Virus record (IMG/VR): IMGVR_UViG_3300023174_000265
Location: 1 to 46,565 of that record
Reading direction: 5' to 3' (one strand)
Source: a virus
DNA: 46,565 bases
The notes under the pieces are model-generated. The model saw only the letters and a list, made by a program, of their open reading frames with translations. It ran no database searches and was not told the DNA's origin. Positions 15,792 to 23,479 of this stretch are shown here, piece by piece. Both the position numbers and the translations under genes were made by a program. Positions within the stretch are counted from its first letter, which is position 1; the number at the start of each line of letters is the position of its first letter.

Positions 15792-15847
15792 ACGTAGTCG
15801 GATTACGAGTTATCTATTAGTGATAGGGAACTATCGCTAGTAGGTAA

Positions 15848-16102
15848 TTAGTTATCTATTGAGAATAGGTGAAGCGAGGTGCTTCGTGCTTCCCTGAATA
15901 AATATCCTGCGTCTGTAATCCACTTAGCAAATGCGTTCACCTCTGTAACGAGTTCGCTCATTGACACACCCCACTCTTTACATTGGTCATCAAAGTTGCC
16001 TTCGGCTATATCGCCCCAGACAGCCTCAATGGCTTGTGCGCCAGTCGTAGCGAGCGTGTAGTAATTCTCTGTAAGTATCAAAATTATTTCTTGTTTATCC
16101 AT
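15848..16102 (-). CDS. Hypothetical protein
   Basis: An 84-residue acidic helical protein, the only leftward gene between 13 and 29 kb. The C-terminus (SIDN) and its stop come from the repeat copy 15850-15862. A TATGAT box (16109-16114) ends 6 nt before the ATG, suggesting a leaderless transcript. Function unknown. Confidence 0.65.
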   Translation of the reverse strand: MDKQEIILILTENYYTLATTGAQAIEAVWGDIAEGNFDDQCKEWGVSMSELVTEVNAFAKWITDAGYLFREARSTSLHLFSIDN

Positions 16103-16108
16103 TTGCTC

Positions 16109-16137
16109 ATCATACCGACACAGAACCTTTGCGACTT
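16109..16137 (-). promoter_or_regulatory. Probable promoter, leaderless type
   Basis: On the minus strand: AAGTCG, 17 bp, TATGAT, 6 nt, ATG. The -35 box is weak and falls in the GC-rich element. Confidence 0.4.
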
Positions 16138-16320
16138 ATCGGAAGCCCCCCGTGTTCAGAGATGCGACAGCCCCACAGGGAAGCCCCGGCAAACACACCC
16201 GCCCGCGGGGCTTCTCCCCAGCTCGGCACCTGCGCGTCACGGGGGGCTCCCGATAACAAGCCCAGACGATTGACTGGCGCGCGCTCACGCGCTTGCCCAC
16301 ACGTGAACACGGCGCAATCT

Positions 16321-16373
16321 CTAATAGATAACTTGGCAAGCCTGTACCAGCGCTGATACTCTAATAGATAACT
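16321..16373 (+). promoter_or_regulatory. Promoter flanked by two repeat copies
   Basis: One repeat copy (16321-16333) overlaps the -35 TTGGCA (16333-16338); AGCCTGTACCAGCGCTGA is the 18-bp spacer; a second copy (16361-16373) overlaps the end of the -10 TACTCT (16357-16362) and the start site. The clearest operator-like layout in the window. Confidence 0.75.
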
Positions 16374-16393
16374 ACTACGAAGGGAGCAAGGTT

Positions 16394-16702
16394 ATGGGCA
16401 GAGTATTTGCAGAGGAATTGAGTAGCGATGAGTTTGGTCTAGGTCTATCGGAGTCAATCCGTATTCACCTAGTAAGCAATCACTACCCACCAGTGCCAGC
16501 GTCAATGGTGCCAGTGTGCATGCAAGCGATTCAGAGTTACAACGAGAATATGAACGGCGATGAGCGCTTGGAATTGCCAAACGGTGTATCGTGGCGAGGC
16601 GAGGCAACCGCGCCAGCATGGGCAATCATTGAGAGTCACCACCTGCATGCTTGGTGCGATTCAGATGAGGATTACTACGATGAAGAGGGAGACGCGCAAT
16701 GA
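16394..16702 (+). CDS. Hypothetical protein
   Basis: A 102-residue acidic protein (ends DSDEDYYDEEGDAQ), not recognised. GAAGGGAGCAAGG precedes the ATG. It overlaps the following gene by ATGA. Confidence 0.7.
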   Translation: MGRVFAEELSSDEFGLGLSESIRIHLVSNHYPPVPASMVPVCMQAIQSYNENMNGDERLELPNGVSWRGEATAPAWAIIESHHLHAWCDSDEDYYDEEGDAQ

Positions 16703-16986
16703 GCGAAGACACAACGGTTATTACTTGCCTGAACGATGGCGATATGTCGAATCCTTGTGAGGGATTAGTGGAGTACCAGTTCACTCTGCCAGTTCGTTAT
16801 TACAATTCAGGTGCAATGGTGCAATTCCCACGTTGCGCCAAACACTTTATTGACTATTGCGATGCTTACGATGAGCGTCAAGCGCGAGAGGAACGGTATC
16901 GCGCAAGTCTGTATTGCGAACACGGTACTTACATTGGCGATGCTTGGGGCCCTGACTACTTGTGTGGTCGTTGCGAGTCCGAGTAA
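16699..16986 (+). CDS. Hypothetical Cys-rich protein
   Basis: 95 residues with cysteines in CLNDGDMSNPC, RCAKHF, DYC, YCEHG and CGRC contexts, probably two zinc sites. Coupled to the previous gene. A reversed repeat copy lies 6 nt past the stop. Confidence 0.7.
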   Translation: MSEDTTVITCLNDGDMSNPCEGLVEYQFTLPVRYYNSGAMVQFPRCAKHFIDYCDAYDERQAREERYRASLYCEHGTYIGDAWGPDYLCGRCESE

Positions 16987-17293
16987 CGCGAAGTTATCTA
17001 TTAGTGATTCACGCCGATTCACTGATAGATAACTTTGCATCGCGTGGGCAAGCGCGTGAGCGCGCGCCAGTGAATCGTCTGGGCAATCGGGTGAGCTCCG
17101 AGCGGGGGAAGCCCCGCGCGAGAGGATGAAAGCCGGGGCTTTTCCCCGAGTAAGAGGCTCTGACTGGACACGGGGGGCTTCCGATAACTTTCTGCTGTTT
17201 TTCTTTCTTTCTTTATTTCTGTGAGGGTGCTTGACTTTATTTCCAGCCTTGCCTAACCTAATAGATAACTACTAACCACAAAGGGGATACGCA
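16987..17293. other. Intergenic module
   Basis: Two repeat copies facing each other (16992-17004, 17022-17034) enclose an inverted GTGATTCACG/CGATTCAC segment. Then come a reversed covarying hairpin (17045-17069), GC-rich hairpin arms, a GC-rich element (17169-17187), a pyrimidine tract, and promoter 17231-17259. No gene seen. Confidence 0.6.
17231..17270 (+). promoter_or_regulatory. Promoter with repeat over the start site
   Basis: TTGACT, 17 bp, TAACCT (17254-17259), with the repeat copy 17258-17270 overlapping the -10 box. It lacks the AGTCTGTACC sequence, so it is a variant. Drives 17294-17596. Confidence 0.6.
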
Positions 17294-17596
17294 ATGAACA
17301 CAAGGGAACTAGAACGACAAGAGAAAATAGACGCACATTATCGGGCGTTAGCAAAAAACATTTGGCTAATGGCTATCGCTATGGTCATCATTTCTCTTTT
17401 GGTTTTTTTCGGTCTATCTAGTCCGTCTTACTCTTGCCCAAATATCACGGTCACTGTTCAGCAAGGTGACACGCTTGACGGGATTATTCGTGAACACTGT
17501 TCAGGTACTTACACTGACGCACTTGACGATATTGTGAGCGAGTACGGCACGACTATCTACGCAGGGCAGACCGTCACACTTCCAGACGGTAACTAA
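17294..17596 (+). CDS. Membrane-anchored LysM-like protein
   Basis: 100 residues: a cytoplasmic N-terminus, one transmembrane helix (about 24-44, IWLMAIAMVIISLLVFFGLS), then a LysM-like domain, VTVQQGDTLDGIIREHC ... VSEYGTTIYAGQTVTLP. Same design as 3431-3763. LysM binds cell-wall glycan, so a role at the envelope is likely. The stop is followed directly by the repeat (17593-17605). Confidence 0.7.
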   Translation: MNTRELERQEKIDAHYRALAKNIWLMAIAMVIISLLVFFGLSSPSYSCPNITVTVQQGDTLDGIIREHCSGTYTDALDDIVSEYGTTIYAGQTVTLPDGN

Positions 17597-17607
17597 TAGA
17601 TAACTAT

Positions 17608-17637
17608 TTGGCTAGTCTGTATCATCACCGATAGTCT
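17608..17637 (+). promoter_or_regulatory. Promoter
   Basis: TTGGCT, AGTCTGTATCATCACCGA (18 bp), TAGTCT, with a repeat copy 2 bp upstream of the -35 box. Drives 17676-18553. Confidence 0.7.
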
Positions 17638-17675
17638 CACACCTAATAACTACTAGACACAAGGGGCAAAAAATT

Positions 17676-18161
17676 ATGGGTTACACGCATTACACATACC
17701 GACCACGCAAGAACGCAGGTTCGGCTTATATGTTCGGCAAATTGGCGCTAGACGCTAAGACCATTTGCGATTACGCAAACGCAAACGGAATTTGTATCCG
17801 TAACGGCAACGGCGAAGGCGAGCCAGAATTTACAGAATTTTATTTTTCTATAAATGGTGACGCAAGCGCTTTCACAAGTGAGGGCAGAGACTTAGCCCAT
17901 GAGACTTTTTATTGGGCAGGTATTCCGAGCCAGCCAGAGTGGCGCAAAGATGAGCCAGATTTTTTTGAGTTTTGTAAGACTGCCTACAAGCCTTATGACG
18001 CTGTAGTGACGGCGATACTTATTCGGGCTAAGACTATCTATGGCTCTTGTGTCCGTATCTCATCTGACGGCGAGTGGAGTGAGTGGCAGGCAGGGCGTGA
18101 TATGTATGAGGCGATTTTTGGCGAAGTAGCCGAGTGCCCATTTGAGAGGGCGAGCGTATGA
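17676..18161 (+). CDS. Conserved phage-type hypothetical protein (MGYTHY family)
   Basis: 161 residues beginning MGYTHYTYRPRKN. Proteins starting MGYTHY are, from memory, widespread in phages and bacteria without an assigned function. ACAAGGGGCAAAA precedes the ATG. The end overlaps the next gene by 4 nt. Confidence 0.75.
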   Translation: MGYTHYTYRPRKNAGSAYMFGKLALDAKTICDYANANGICIRNGNGEGEPEFTEFYFSINGDASAFTSEGRDLAHETFYWAGIPSQPEWRKDEPDFFEFCKTAYKPYDAVVTAILIRAKTIYGSCVRISSDGEWSEWQAGRDMYEAIFGEVAECPFERASV

Positions 18162-18553
18162 ACGAAAACGAAAACGAAAACGAAAATACCGAGCAAGCAT
18201 TTACCTATAACGATTTAGCCATAATGATTGGCTATCGTATGATGAACCTAATCGGGATAATGAGCCAACTAGGACTAACCACTCTGCCTCATTTCATAAA
18301 GACCTACCTAGACCCGAGCCAGACTGATGACCCCTACCAGCGAGATTATGAGCGTTGGCTAAAGTGGGCGCTAGCACCTAAAAACTCTGATGAGCGAGAA
18401 CACCTGTACCCCACAGACTTTGTGAAAATTTGTCAAGCGACACTGACCCCACTTACCCTGCCAGAGCCAGAGACACTATCTGCGCCATGCATTGAGTGTG
18501 GCAAGCGCCTAACGGCTGATGAGATTTACTACGGGCATGACTGCGAGGGCTAA
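18158..18553 (+). CDS. Hypothetical protein with C-terminal zinc motif
   Basis: 131 residues. The N-terminus is a short NE repeat coded by tandem AACGAA units (18161-18184), a likely slippage-prone tract. The C-terminus CIECGKRLTADEIYYGHDC resembles a small zinc knuckle. Coupled to the MGYTHY gene. Confidence 0.7.
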   Translation: MNENENENENTEQAFTYNDLAIMIGYRMMNLIGIMSQLGLTTLPHFIKTYLDPSQTDDPYQRDYERWLKWALAPKNSDEREHLYPTDFVKICQATLTPLTLPEPETLSAPCIECGKRLTADEIYYGHDCEG

Positions 18554-18898
18554 TGCTCTCGGGTTATCTACTACTAATAGATAACTATTCCACCAATACA
18601 AATAAAACAAAATCTCGACGCAAGCGCAAAGGAGCCCCGCTGACAAAGTTTGACGCGGGGCTTCAACCTGCTCGCACAAACGAGCGTTCGCAGGCACAAC
18701 ACGGGGGGCTTCCGATAAGTTCGCCCGACCCCACGACTTTCGTGACCTCTTTCATTTCAGTCTTTATTATTTGACGGTGGTGGAAGACCCTCTCCCTAAT
18801 AGATAACTATGGGTGTGGCTAGTCTGTACCTTTGCTGATACGCTGACATCACTCCCGTTGTACCACCACAACTAGACCCAATGGGAGTGGAGAAAAAA
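18554..18898. other. Intergenic module
   Basis: Repeat copy (18574-18586), GC-rich hairpin AGCCCCGC...GCGGGGCTT, GC-rich element (18700-18718), TTGACGGTGGTGG repeat (18771), repeat copy (18796-18808) and promoter (18815-18844). Open frames here only read through the repeats. Confidence 0.6.
18815..18844 (+). promoter_or_regulatory. Promoter
   Basis: GTGGCT, AGTCTGTACCTTTGCTGA (18 bp), TACGCT. A repeat copy ends 6 bp upstream of the -35 box. Confidence 0.7.
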
Positions 18899-19327
18899 AT
18901 GAGTAAGTCCTTATCCGTGAAAGTCAAGGTGAGTTCGCTCATCAAGGCTTTAGAGACAGCGTTGGCTGACCGTGAAAAACGGTATGCCACACAAGAAGCA
19001 GAGCAAGCCAAGTACGAAAAGGCTGTTGAGGCGTTCAACCTCGCAGTCCTTAGAGCAGTCAAGGCTGGCAAAGGCGAGATTGAGGAAGTGTCCAAGAACT
19101 ACTGGTTTGACCGACAGAAAAAGAAAAAAGGAAAGTCATCTTTCTCTGTAACTGTGTTGCTTCCTACAAGCGCAATTCCTGCTGAACCCGAAGCACCGAG
19201 AGACTACTCGGAACATCAGTACAAGCGTGAGAAAGACGACATCACGCAGGCAATCCGTGTGCTGAAAATGACAGACCAAGAGTATGTCAATGCGAGCACA
19301 TACAAGAGCGTGGCTGAATACCTGTAA
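18899..19327 (+). CDS. Hypothetical coiled-coil protein
   Basis: 142 residues; a basic, largely helical protein with a probable coiled coil around 12-60. Start at 18899 rather than 18881, because GGAG sits 6 nt before it. Followed by a strong terminator. Function unknown. Confidence 0.75.
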   Translation: MSKSLSVKVKVSSLIKALETALADREKRYATQEAEQAKYEKAVEAFNLAVLRAVKAGKGEIEEVSKNYWFDRQKKKKGKSSFSVTVLLPTSAIPAEPEAPRDYSEHQYKREKDDITQAIRVLKMTDQEYVNASTYKSVAEYL

Positions 19328-19348
19328 TCCCCTTCCAGAGAAAAGCCC

Positions 19349-19383
19349 AAAGGGCTGGTGGGCAAATCGCCTGCCAGCCCTTT
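19349..19383 (+). terminator. Hairpin terminator
   Basis: AAAGGGCTGG pairs with CCAGCCCTTT, with an inner TGGGC/GCCTG extension, then TCTCC. Ends the 18899-19327 transcript. Confidence 0.7.
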
Positions 19384-19833
19384 CTCCATTTATTGGTGAA
19401 GTTATCTATGAGAGATGGGGCGATTACCTCTAATAGATAACTCTGAACGCACTCCGATACACAGACGCTCGTAGTGTCTCGTTCGCATTACGCAGTTCGG
19501 CAATCTCTCTCTCAAGAGCGTTGAGCCTCTGTCGTGTTGCCAAGAAATCAAACTTATTGGAAGCCACCCGTGATATCGGGACAATGCTGGCAAGGAAGCC
19601 CCGGCTTTGAGGCTTTCTCGACGGGGCTTCCTTCGCAGAAGGACTGCGCTGGGACACGGGGGGCTTCCGATAACTGTCGGCTCTGTCGCTCACTCACACA
19701 GGCTACCCGAACGGGTGTTCGTATGCCCCAAGTCTCTAATAGATAACTGTCAAGGTATGTTGGAAAGTCTGATACTCGGGGTGTAGGGTAGTGGCTAGCC
19801 ACAACCCACACCAACTAGAAAGCAGGTAATCAA
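19384..19833. other. Intergenic module
   Basis: Reversed and forward repeat copies (19400-19412, 19430-19442), a degenerate reversed GC-rich element (19554-19572), GC-rich hairpin arms, a forward GC-rich element (19655-19673), a repeat copy (19736-19748) and promoter 19760-19789. The stretch 19443-19553 may be the remains of a leftward coiled-coil gene: a frame reading LATRQRLNALEREIAELRNANETLRASVYRSAF lacks a start of its own. Confidence 0.45.
19760..19789 (+). promoter_or_regulatory. Promoter
   Basis: TTGGAA, AGTCTGATACTCGGGGTG (18 bp), TAGGGT; a repeat copy ends 11 bp upstream. Confidence 0.65.
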
Positions 19834-20247
19834 ATGGCTACATCAGCAAGGGCAGTAGAAGCAACAGAGCAATATCTAAAGGCTCTGACACTCCAAGAGC
19901 AAGCCGAGCAAATGCTCGCAGAAGTGAAAGAAACAATGCTCGCCGTCTTTCAGGCAGAGGGCATTACCGAGACAGAAGTGAACGAACTCGTTGTAAAGGT
20001 TTCACCGTCATCACGCCGAAACTTTGACATTGAGAAACTCCGTGAGAAACTCACGCCTGCTCTCTTTCGTAAAGTGACCAAGCCAACAGTGGATACACGG
20101 GCTTGGGATAGCGCACAGGACAAAGGTGAAATTAGCAAGAAAGTAATCTCAACCTGCGTAGAAGTGACAAGTTTCTTTCGTGTCACCGTCAAGCCTGCGA
20201 AGGGCGCACAGAAGCCAGCCACCAAACAGGTAAGCGAAGTCGCTTAG
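19834..20247 (+). CDS. Hypothetical protein
   Basis: A 137-residue protein: helical N-terminal half (about 8-50), then KVSPSSRRNFDIEKLREKLTP and a TKPTVDTRAWDSA segment. It resembles small phage proteins of recombination or replication clusters only in style. GAAAGCAGGTAATCAA precedes the ATG. Confidence 0.7.
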   Translation: MATSARAVEATEQYLKALTLQEQAEQMLAEVKETMLAVFQAEGITETEVNELVVKVSPSSRRNFDIEKLREKLTPALFRKVTKPTVDTRAWDSAQDKGEISKKVISTCVEVTSFFRVTVKPAKGAQKPATKQVSEVA

Positions 20248-20259
20248 TCTGTCTAGTCT

Positions 20260-20287
20260 GTATCGGGGGCGTAAATGCCCCCGATAC
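20260..20287 (+). terminator. Perfect 11-bp hairpin fused to promoter-like sequence
   Basis: GTATCGGGGGC pairs with GCCCCCGATAC around GTAAAT. It begins inside CTAGTCTGTATC, the core of the promoter family, but no -10 box follows at 18 bp. A repeat copy (20289-20301) follows at once. Likely a terminator or attenuator that replaced a promoter. Confidence 0.6.
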
Positions 20288-20325
20288 ACTAATAGATAAC
20301 TCCAACTACTAGGAAAGGGGCAGAA

Positions 20326-20745
20326 ATGCCAACAGCATTACTACTAAAGACAACAGGCGAAGTAATCCCGTTAGAACTAAACAACGAGAACGACCACATA
20401 CTTATTCGTGAAAGCGTTGGGGGCTGGTTTGACTGCGTGAGAAATCACGAAAGGCGCATTGTCGGATATGTACACGACGAAGGGCTACTCATTGGACTAC
20501 CAGCAAATCCAGTTTCGTCGTTTCTCTTTGACCAAGTACTCGCAGGTGACTGCGTTATCGTTGGCTCTTTCAGCGAGGCTGGAGAGTATGACGGAGAGAG
20601 CCACGAACTCCCTAAGATGTTTCACTCGGGTCGTTTCGTGGAAATGGCAGGCGAAATGGGCGCAGATGTAGAACTCAACGAGAAACTAAACGCTCTGCTC
20701 GCTGGAGTAGATACAAGTTTCACAGTCAGCGAGTGGACTGAATAG
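20326..20745 (+). CDS. DUF3846 family protein
   Basis: 139 residues. KTTGEVIPLEL...IRESVGGWFDCV...GYVHDEGLLIGLPANPVSS...LAGDCVIVGSF follows the DUF3846 pattern (VGGxxExV, NExGxxxGLPxN, GDxVIxG). Function unknown; common in phages and mobile elements. AGGAAAGGGGCAGAA precedes the ATG. Reversed repeat copy starts at the stop. Confidence 0.75.
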   Translation: MPTALLLKTTGEVIPLELNNENDHILIRESVGGWFDCVRNHERRIVGYVHDEGLLIGLPANPVSSFLFDQVLAGDCVIVGSFSEAGEYDGESHELPKMFHSGRFVEMAGEMGADVELNEKLNALLAGVDTSFTVSEWTE

Positions 20746-20755
20746 TTATCTATTA

Positions 20756-20786
20756 GGAGAGTGGTGCGAAATCCGTGCCACTCTCC
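20756..20786 (+). terminator. Hairpin terminator
   Basis: GGAGAGTGG pairs with CCACTCTCC. Framed by a reversed repeat copy (20744-20756) and two forward copies (20800-20812, 20817-20829). Confidence 0.6.
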
Positions 20787-20926
20787 AAATGGATTATTTC
20801 TAATAGATAACTTTCACTAATAGATAACTCCGAGCCAGTCAGGGGGAAGCCCCGCTACCGAGCCTTACAGCCGGGGCTTCGTTCCCAGGATGAAGCAAGG
20901 GCAGAACACGGGGGGCTTCCGATAAG

Positions 20927-20956
20927 TTGGCAAGTCTGTACCGTGTCCAGTATGAT
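20927..20956 (+). promoter_or_regulatory. Promoter
   Basis: TTGGCA, AGTCTGTACCGTGTCCAG (18 bp), TATGAT, starting just after a GC-rich element (20907-20925). Drives 20984-22131. Confidence 0.75.
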
Positions 20957-20983
20957 GACATCACCTAACCACAAGGAGTAAAA

Positions 20984-21286
20984 ATGGAAAATCACCTCAC
21001 ACTCATAAACGGCAGAACATCAGACCTGACTTTCGCCGAACCAGAAATTGGAGAAATCCTTGAGACTGGCGCAACGATACTCGCCCTCACGAAGCAGACA
21101 GAACGAGTTGTTGGAGACAGTTACGCAAGTTGGGTGACTGTCTGTTACAAGGCTGGAACTGATTACCACCCGTTTGTTGTTTGGACTGTTATCGCTCGCC
21201 CAGACGGTTTCTCGGCGCAGACTGGTGACTACGCTTTCACGCTCACGGAAGCAATGAGTTACTACGAGAGGCGTGGTGGCAAGTGA
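20984..21286 (+). CDS. Hypothetical protein
   Basis: A 100-residue protein, probably a compact alpha/beta fold (WVTVCYKAGTDYHPFVVWTVIARPDG), not recognised. ACAAGGAGTAAAA precedes the ATG. The end overlaps the GTG of the next gene. Confidence 0.7.
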   Translation: MENHLTLINGRTSDLTFAEPEIGEILETGATILALTKQTERVVGDSYASWVTVCYKAGTDYHPFVVWTVIARPDGFSAQTGDYAFTLTEAMSYYERRGGK

Positions 21287-21549
21287 CCCGTATGTTCACT
21301 GAATACATCGGTGGAACGACTGACTGGTTTCAGTGCCTCTGTGGAAATCAACCAAATTATGATGGTTTCTATTCGTGCCGAAGCACTGGGGAAATTGTCT
21401 CACCAACGCTCTATGGAGAGTGGGACGAAACTGCCTACCTCTGTGAGCGTTGTAGTCGGATTATCAACGGCAATACACTGGAAGTCATTGGGGTATGTTC
21501 GGAGCAGGTCGCTTTCAGCAATTCCAATTTTGACTGGAATTCTTACTAA
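21283..21549 (+). CDS. Hypothetical Cys-rich protein
   Basis: 88 residues with CLCGNQ, YSCRS, LCERCSRI cysteines, a probable zinc ribbon. Start at GTG 21283 (GTGA overlap) or ATG 21292. Its TAA stop is inside the repeat copy 21546-21558. Confidence 0.7.
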   Translation: MTRMFTEYIGGTTDWFQCLCGNQPNYDGFYSCRSTGEIVSPTLYGEWDETAYLCERCSRIINGNTLEVIGVCSEQVAFSNSNFDWNSY

Positions 21550-21570
21550 TAGATAACTGGGAGAACGAAA

Positions 21571-21759
21571 ATGAGCAAAGCAGGCGAGCGAGTGAGGTTC
21601 ATATCATCATCAGACCCATACACAAAATTGCGTGAAGGTGATGAGGGTGTAATTACAAATGTAGATTCACTTGGCACGACACACATCAACTGGGATAGTG
21701 GAAGCACTCTCGGGATGATTCAGAGCGAGGGTGACCGTTTTGAGATTATCGGGAACTGA
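21571..21759 (+). CDS. DUF4314 family protein
   Basis: 62 residues: GERVRFISSSDPYTKLREGDEGVITNVD...THINWDSGSTLGMI..GDRFEII fits DUF4314, a small beta-barrel protein common in actinobacterial phages and plasmids. Separated from the previous gene only by the repeat and a GGGAG ribosome-binding site. Confidence 0.8.
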   Translation: MSKAGERVRFISSSDPYTKLREGDEGVITNVDSLGTTHINWDSGSTLGMIQSEGDRFEIIGN

Positions 21760-21762
21760 CTG

Positions 21763-22131
21763 ATGTCTCTAATAGATAACTATTTCACTCGTATTTGGAC
21801 GTTTCTATCTATCGCCTTTCAGATTCTCGTAGCAAGAATTCAGGAGAAAAAAGTAATCGGTGGAGAGGGTGAGGTCCATTGGGTTGACCTAACCAAAGAG
21901 GAGAGGCAAAACCTTGTAGGAATTTTCCCACACGGGCATAGTCTCTACTTCTCCATATCGCCAGAGCCAGTCGGTGCGATTTTTGATGACTACGGGATTC
22001 CAGATGATGAGGTCTTTCACTACTTCACGGGCATACGAGAGATTCTCAAGCACTCACTCATAGCGCATGCAGAGGGCTGGCGAATCGCTTCATGCCACCT
22101 CGTTTCAGCCAAAGAGGACCTGCTGGATTAA
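21763..22131 (+). CDS. Hypothetical protein whose N-terminus is encoded by the repeat
   Basis: 122 residues. The first codons MSLIDNY are the repeat copy 21769-21781 read in frame; a hydrophobic stretch follows (IWTFLSIAFQILVARI), possibly a membrane anchor, then a soluble acidic domain. GGGAAC lies 8 nt before the ATG. The downstream stop is followed by another repeat copy. Function unknown. Confidence 0.65.
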   Translation: MSLIDNYFTRIWTFLSIAFQILVARIQEKKVIGGEGEVHWVDLTKEERQNLVGIFPHGHSLYFSISPEPVGAIFDDYGIPDDEVFHYFTGIREILKHSLIAHAEGWRIASCHLVSAKEDLLD

Positions 22132-22294
22132 CTAATAGATAACTCGAATATTTTCTCAAAGAAGCCCCGCTGGCAACAAATGGGGCGGGGCTCCGACCTG
22201 ACGCAGGCAGGCTCGGTGGACGGGGGGCTTCCGATAACGAAGCAGTCACGGGGGGCTTCCGATAGGTCGGGCGCAGAAACTTGTGGGTCACTCT

Positions 22295-22359
22295 CTAATA
22301 GATAACTTTATATGACGGTGGTGGATGAGTTGTCAAGTCTGTACCTGTGGGGATATAGT
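22295..22359 (+). promoter_or_regulatory. Promoter with repeat and TGACGG element
   Basis: Repeat copy (22295-22307), then ATGACGGTGGTGGATGAG (22312), then TTGTCA (22330-22335), AGTCTGTACCTGTGGGGA, TATAGT (22354-22359). The only place where both repeat families and the promoter stack directly. Confidence 0.75.
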
Positions 22360-22391
22360 GGGTCATACCACAACTATCAAAGGAACTAGAC

Positions 22392-23120
22392 ATGCCGAAC
22401 TGGTGCTACCAAAACCTAGAAGTACGAGGACCTTCACACGACCTTGATTCTTTCGTTGACGCTATGCAAGTTACCGAGCCCGACAAGACAGGTGCTATGC
22501 AGACAACGGTAGAACTGAATCAGATGTGTCCAGTTGATGACAGGACCTTCGCTTACAAAACCATTACCGATGACGCAGGAGTAGAGAAACTAATCAAGAC
22601 ATACGCAACTCTAAGCGAGAACGGCTTTGACGGATACGGTCACTGTGTTGAGATTTGGGGAACAAAGTGGGGCGCATGCCATATCGTGTGGGATGGAAAA
22701 AAGGGAAATTATCCTATAAAGATTTACTTTGAGAGTGCATGGTCACCTGCCTGTGGTCTTATCAGCGCAATATCAAGTAAGTTCCCAACACTCTTGTTCG
22801 GACTTGAGTTCACAGAGGAAGCAGACTTCTTTGCAGGCTGTGAGTTGTATCAAAATGGCAAGACCATAACTACTTATGACGCAGGCTCGGCAGAGACACC
22901 CGAAGCAGACGCTTTCTTGGCAGAGATACAGCGCAAAGCACAAGTGGATGAAACGGAAGTATCAGACACAGACTGGGAAACTTATTACGACTTGTGCTAC
23001 CAAGCCCGAGAGGTTCGTGATGAGAAGTTGCTCAAATTCTTCACCAAGTCAATGAACGACTTTGGTAAGTCCTATTCCTCAAAGCCACCGAAAGCGAAGG
23101 TAATCACTGAACCTTTCTAA
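22392..23120 (+). CDS. Api92-like ferredoxin-fold protein (DUF1281 type)
   Basis: 242 residues. The start MPNWCYQNLEVRGP and the middle (GYGHCVEIWGTKWGACHI, FESAWSPACGLISAISSKFPTLLFGLEFTEEADFFAG) match the Api92-like family found in phages and integrative elements, named from Acyrthosiphon pisum phage APSE protein P92. Function unknown. The stop codon is in the repeat 23117-23129. Followed by the XRE gene on the same transcript. Confidence 0.8.
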   Translation: MPNWCYQNLEVRGPSHDLDSFVDAMQVTEPDKTGAMQTTVELNQMCPVDDRTFAYKTITDDAGVEKLIKTYATLSENGFDGYGHCVEIWGTKWGACHIVWDGKKGNYPIKIYFESAWSPACGLISAISSKFPTLLFGLEFTEEADFFAGCELYQNGKTITTYDAGSAETPEADAFLAEIQRKAQVDETEVSDTDWETYYDLCYQAREVRDEKLLKFFTKSMNDFGKSYSSKPPKAKVITEPF

Positions 23121-23167
23121 TAGATAACTCAATACCCCCCAAAAAACAAACAAGCAAAGGAAACAAC

Positions 23168-23389
23168 ATGAGTACCATGATTCAGAAAGAATCTAAGAAA
23201 ATTGCACTACGACTACTCCGTGAGCGTCAAGAGCGAGAGTGGTCACAGCAGGAACTTGCCGACAAGGCAGGAATTGACAGAAAAACCGTGAATCGTATTG
23301 AGAACCTTCACTTCTCACCGAGCATGGAAACATTTCTGCGCCTGTGCAATGCAATGAAAGTTCAGGCACACGAAGTATTAAAGGGTTAA
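23168..23389 (+). CDS. XRE/Cro-CI family DNA-binding regulator
   Basis: 73 residues, all one HTH_3 domain: LRERQEREWSQQELADKAGIDRKTVNRIENLHFSPSMETFLRLCNAM. Such proteins bind short operators as dimers. It has a strong ribosome-binding site (AAAGGAAAC) and lies amid dozens of repeat copies, one of them (23117-23129) 39 bp before its start, so it is a candidate for the repeat-binding repressor; another repressor outside the window is equally possible. Followed by a hairpin terminator. Confidence 0.85.
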   Translation: MSTMIQKESKKIALRLLRERQEREWSQQELADKAGIDRKTVNRIENLHFSPSMETFLRLCNAMKVQAHEVLKG

Positions 23390-23400
23390 TTGGTGTTGTG

Positions 23401-23432
23401 GTGGTCGCTGTGCGACTTTGCATAGCGACCAC
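23401..23432 (+). terminator. Hairpin terminator
   Basis: GTGGTCGCT pairs with AGCGACCAC, directly downstream of the XRE gene and before a repeat copy (23438-23450). Confidence 0.65.
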
Positions 23433-23449
23433 ACTCACTAATAGATAAC

Positions 23450-23479
23450 CCGTCTAGTCTGTACCCTTCCTGATACGAT
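23450..23479 (+). promoter_or_regulatory. Promoter
   Basis: CCGTCT, AGTCTGTACCCTTCCTGA (18 bp), TACGAT; the repeat copy 23438-23450 touches the -35 box. Drives 23509-24710. Confidence 0.7.
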
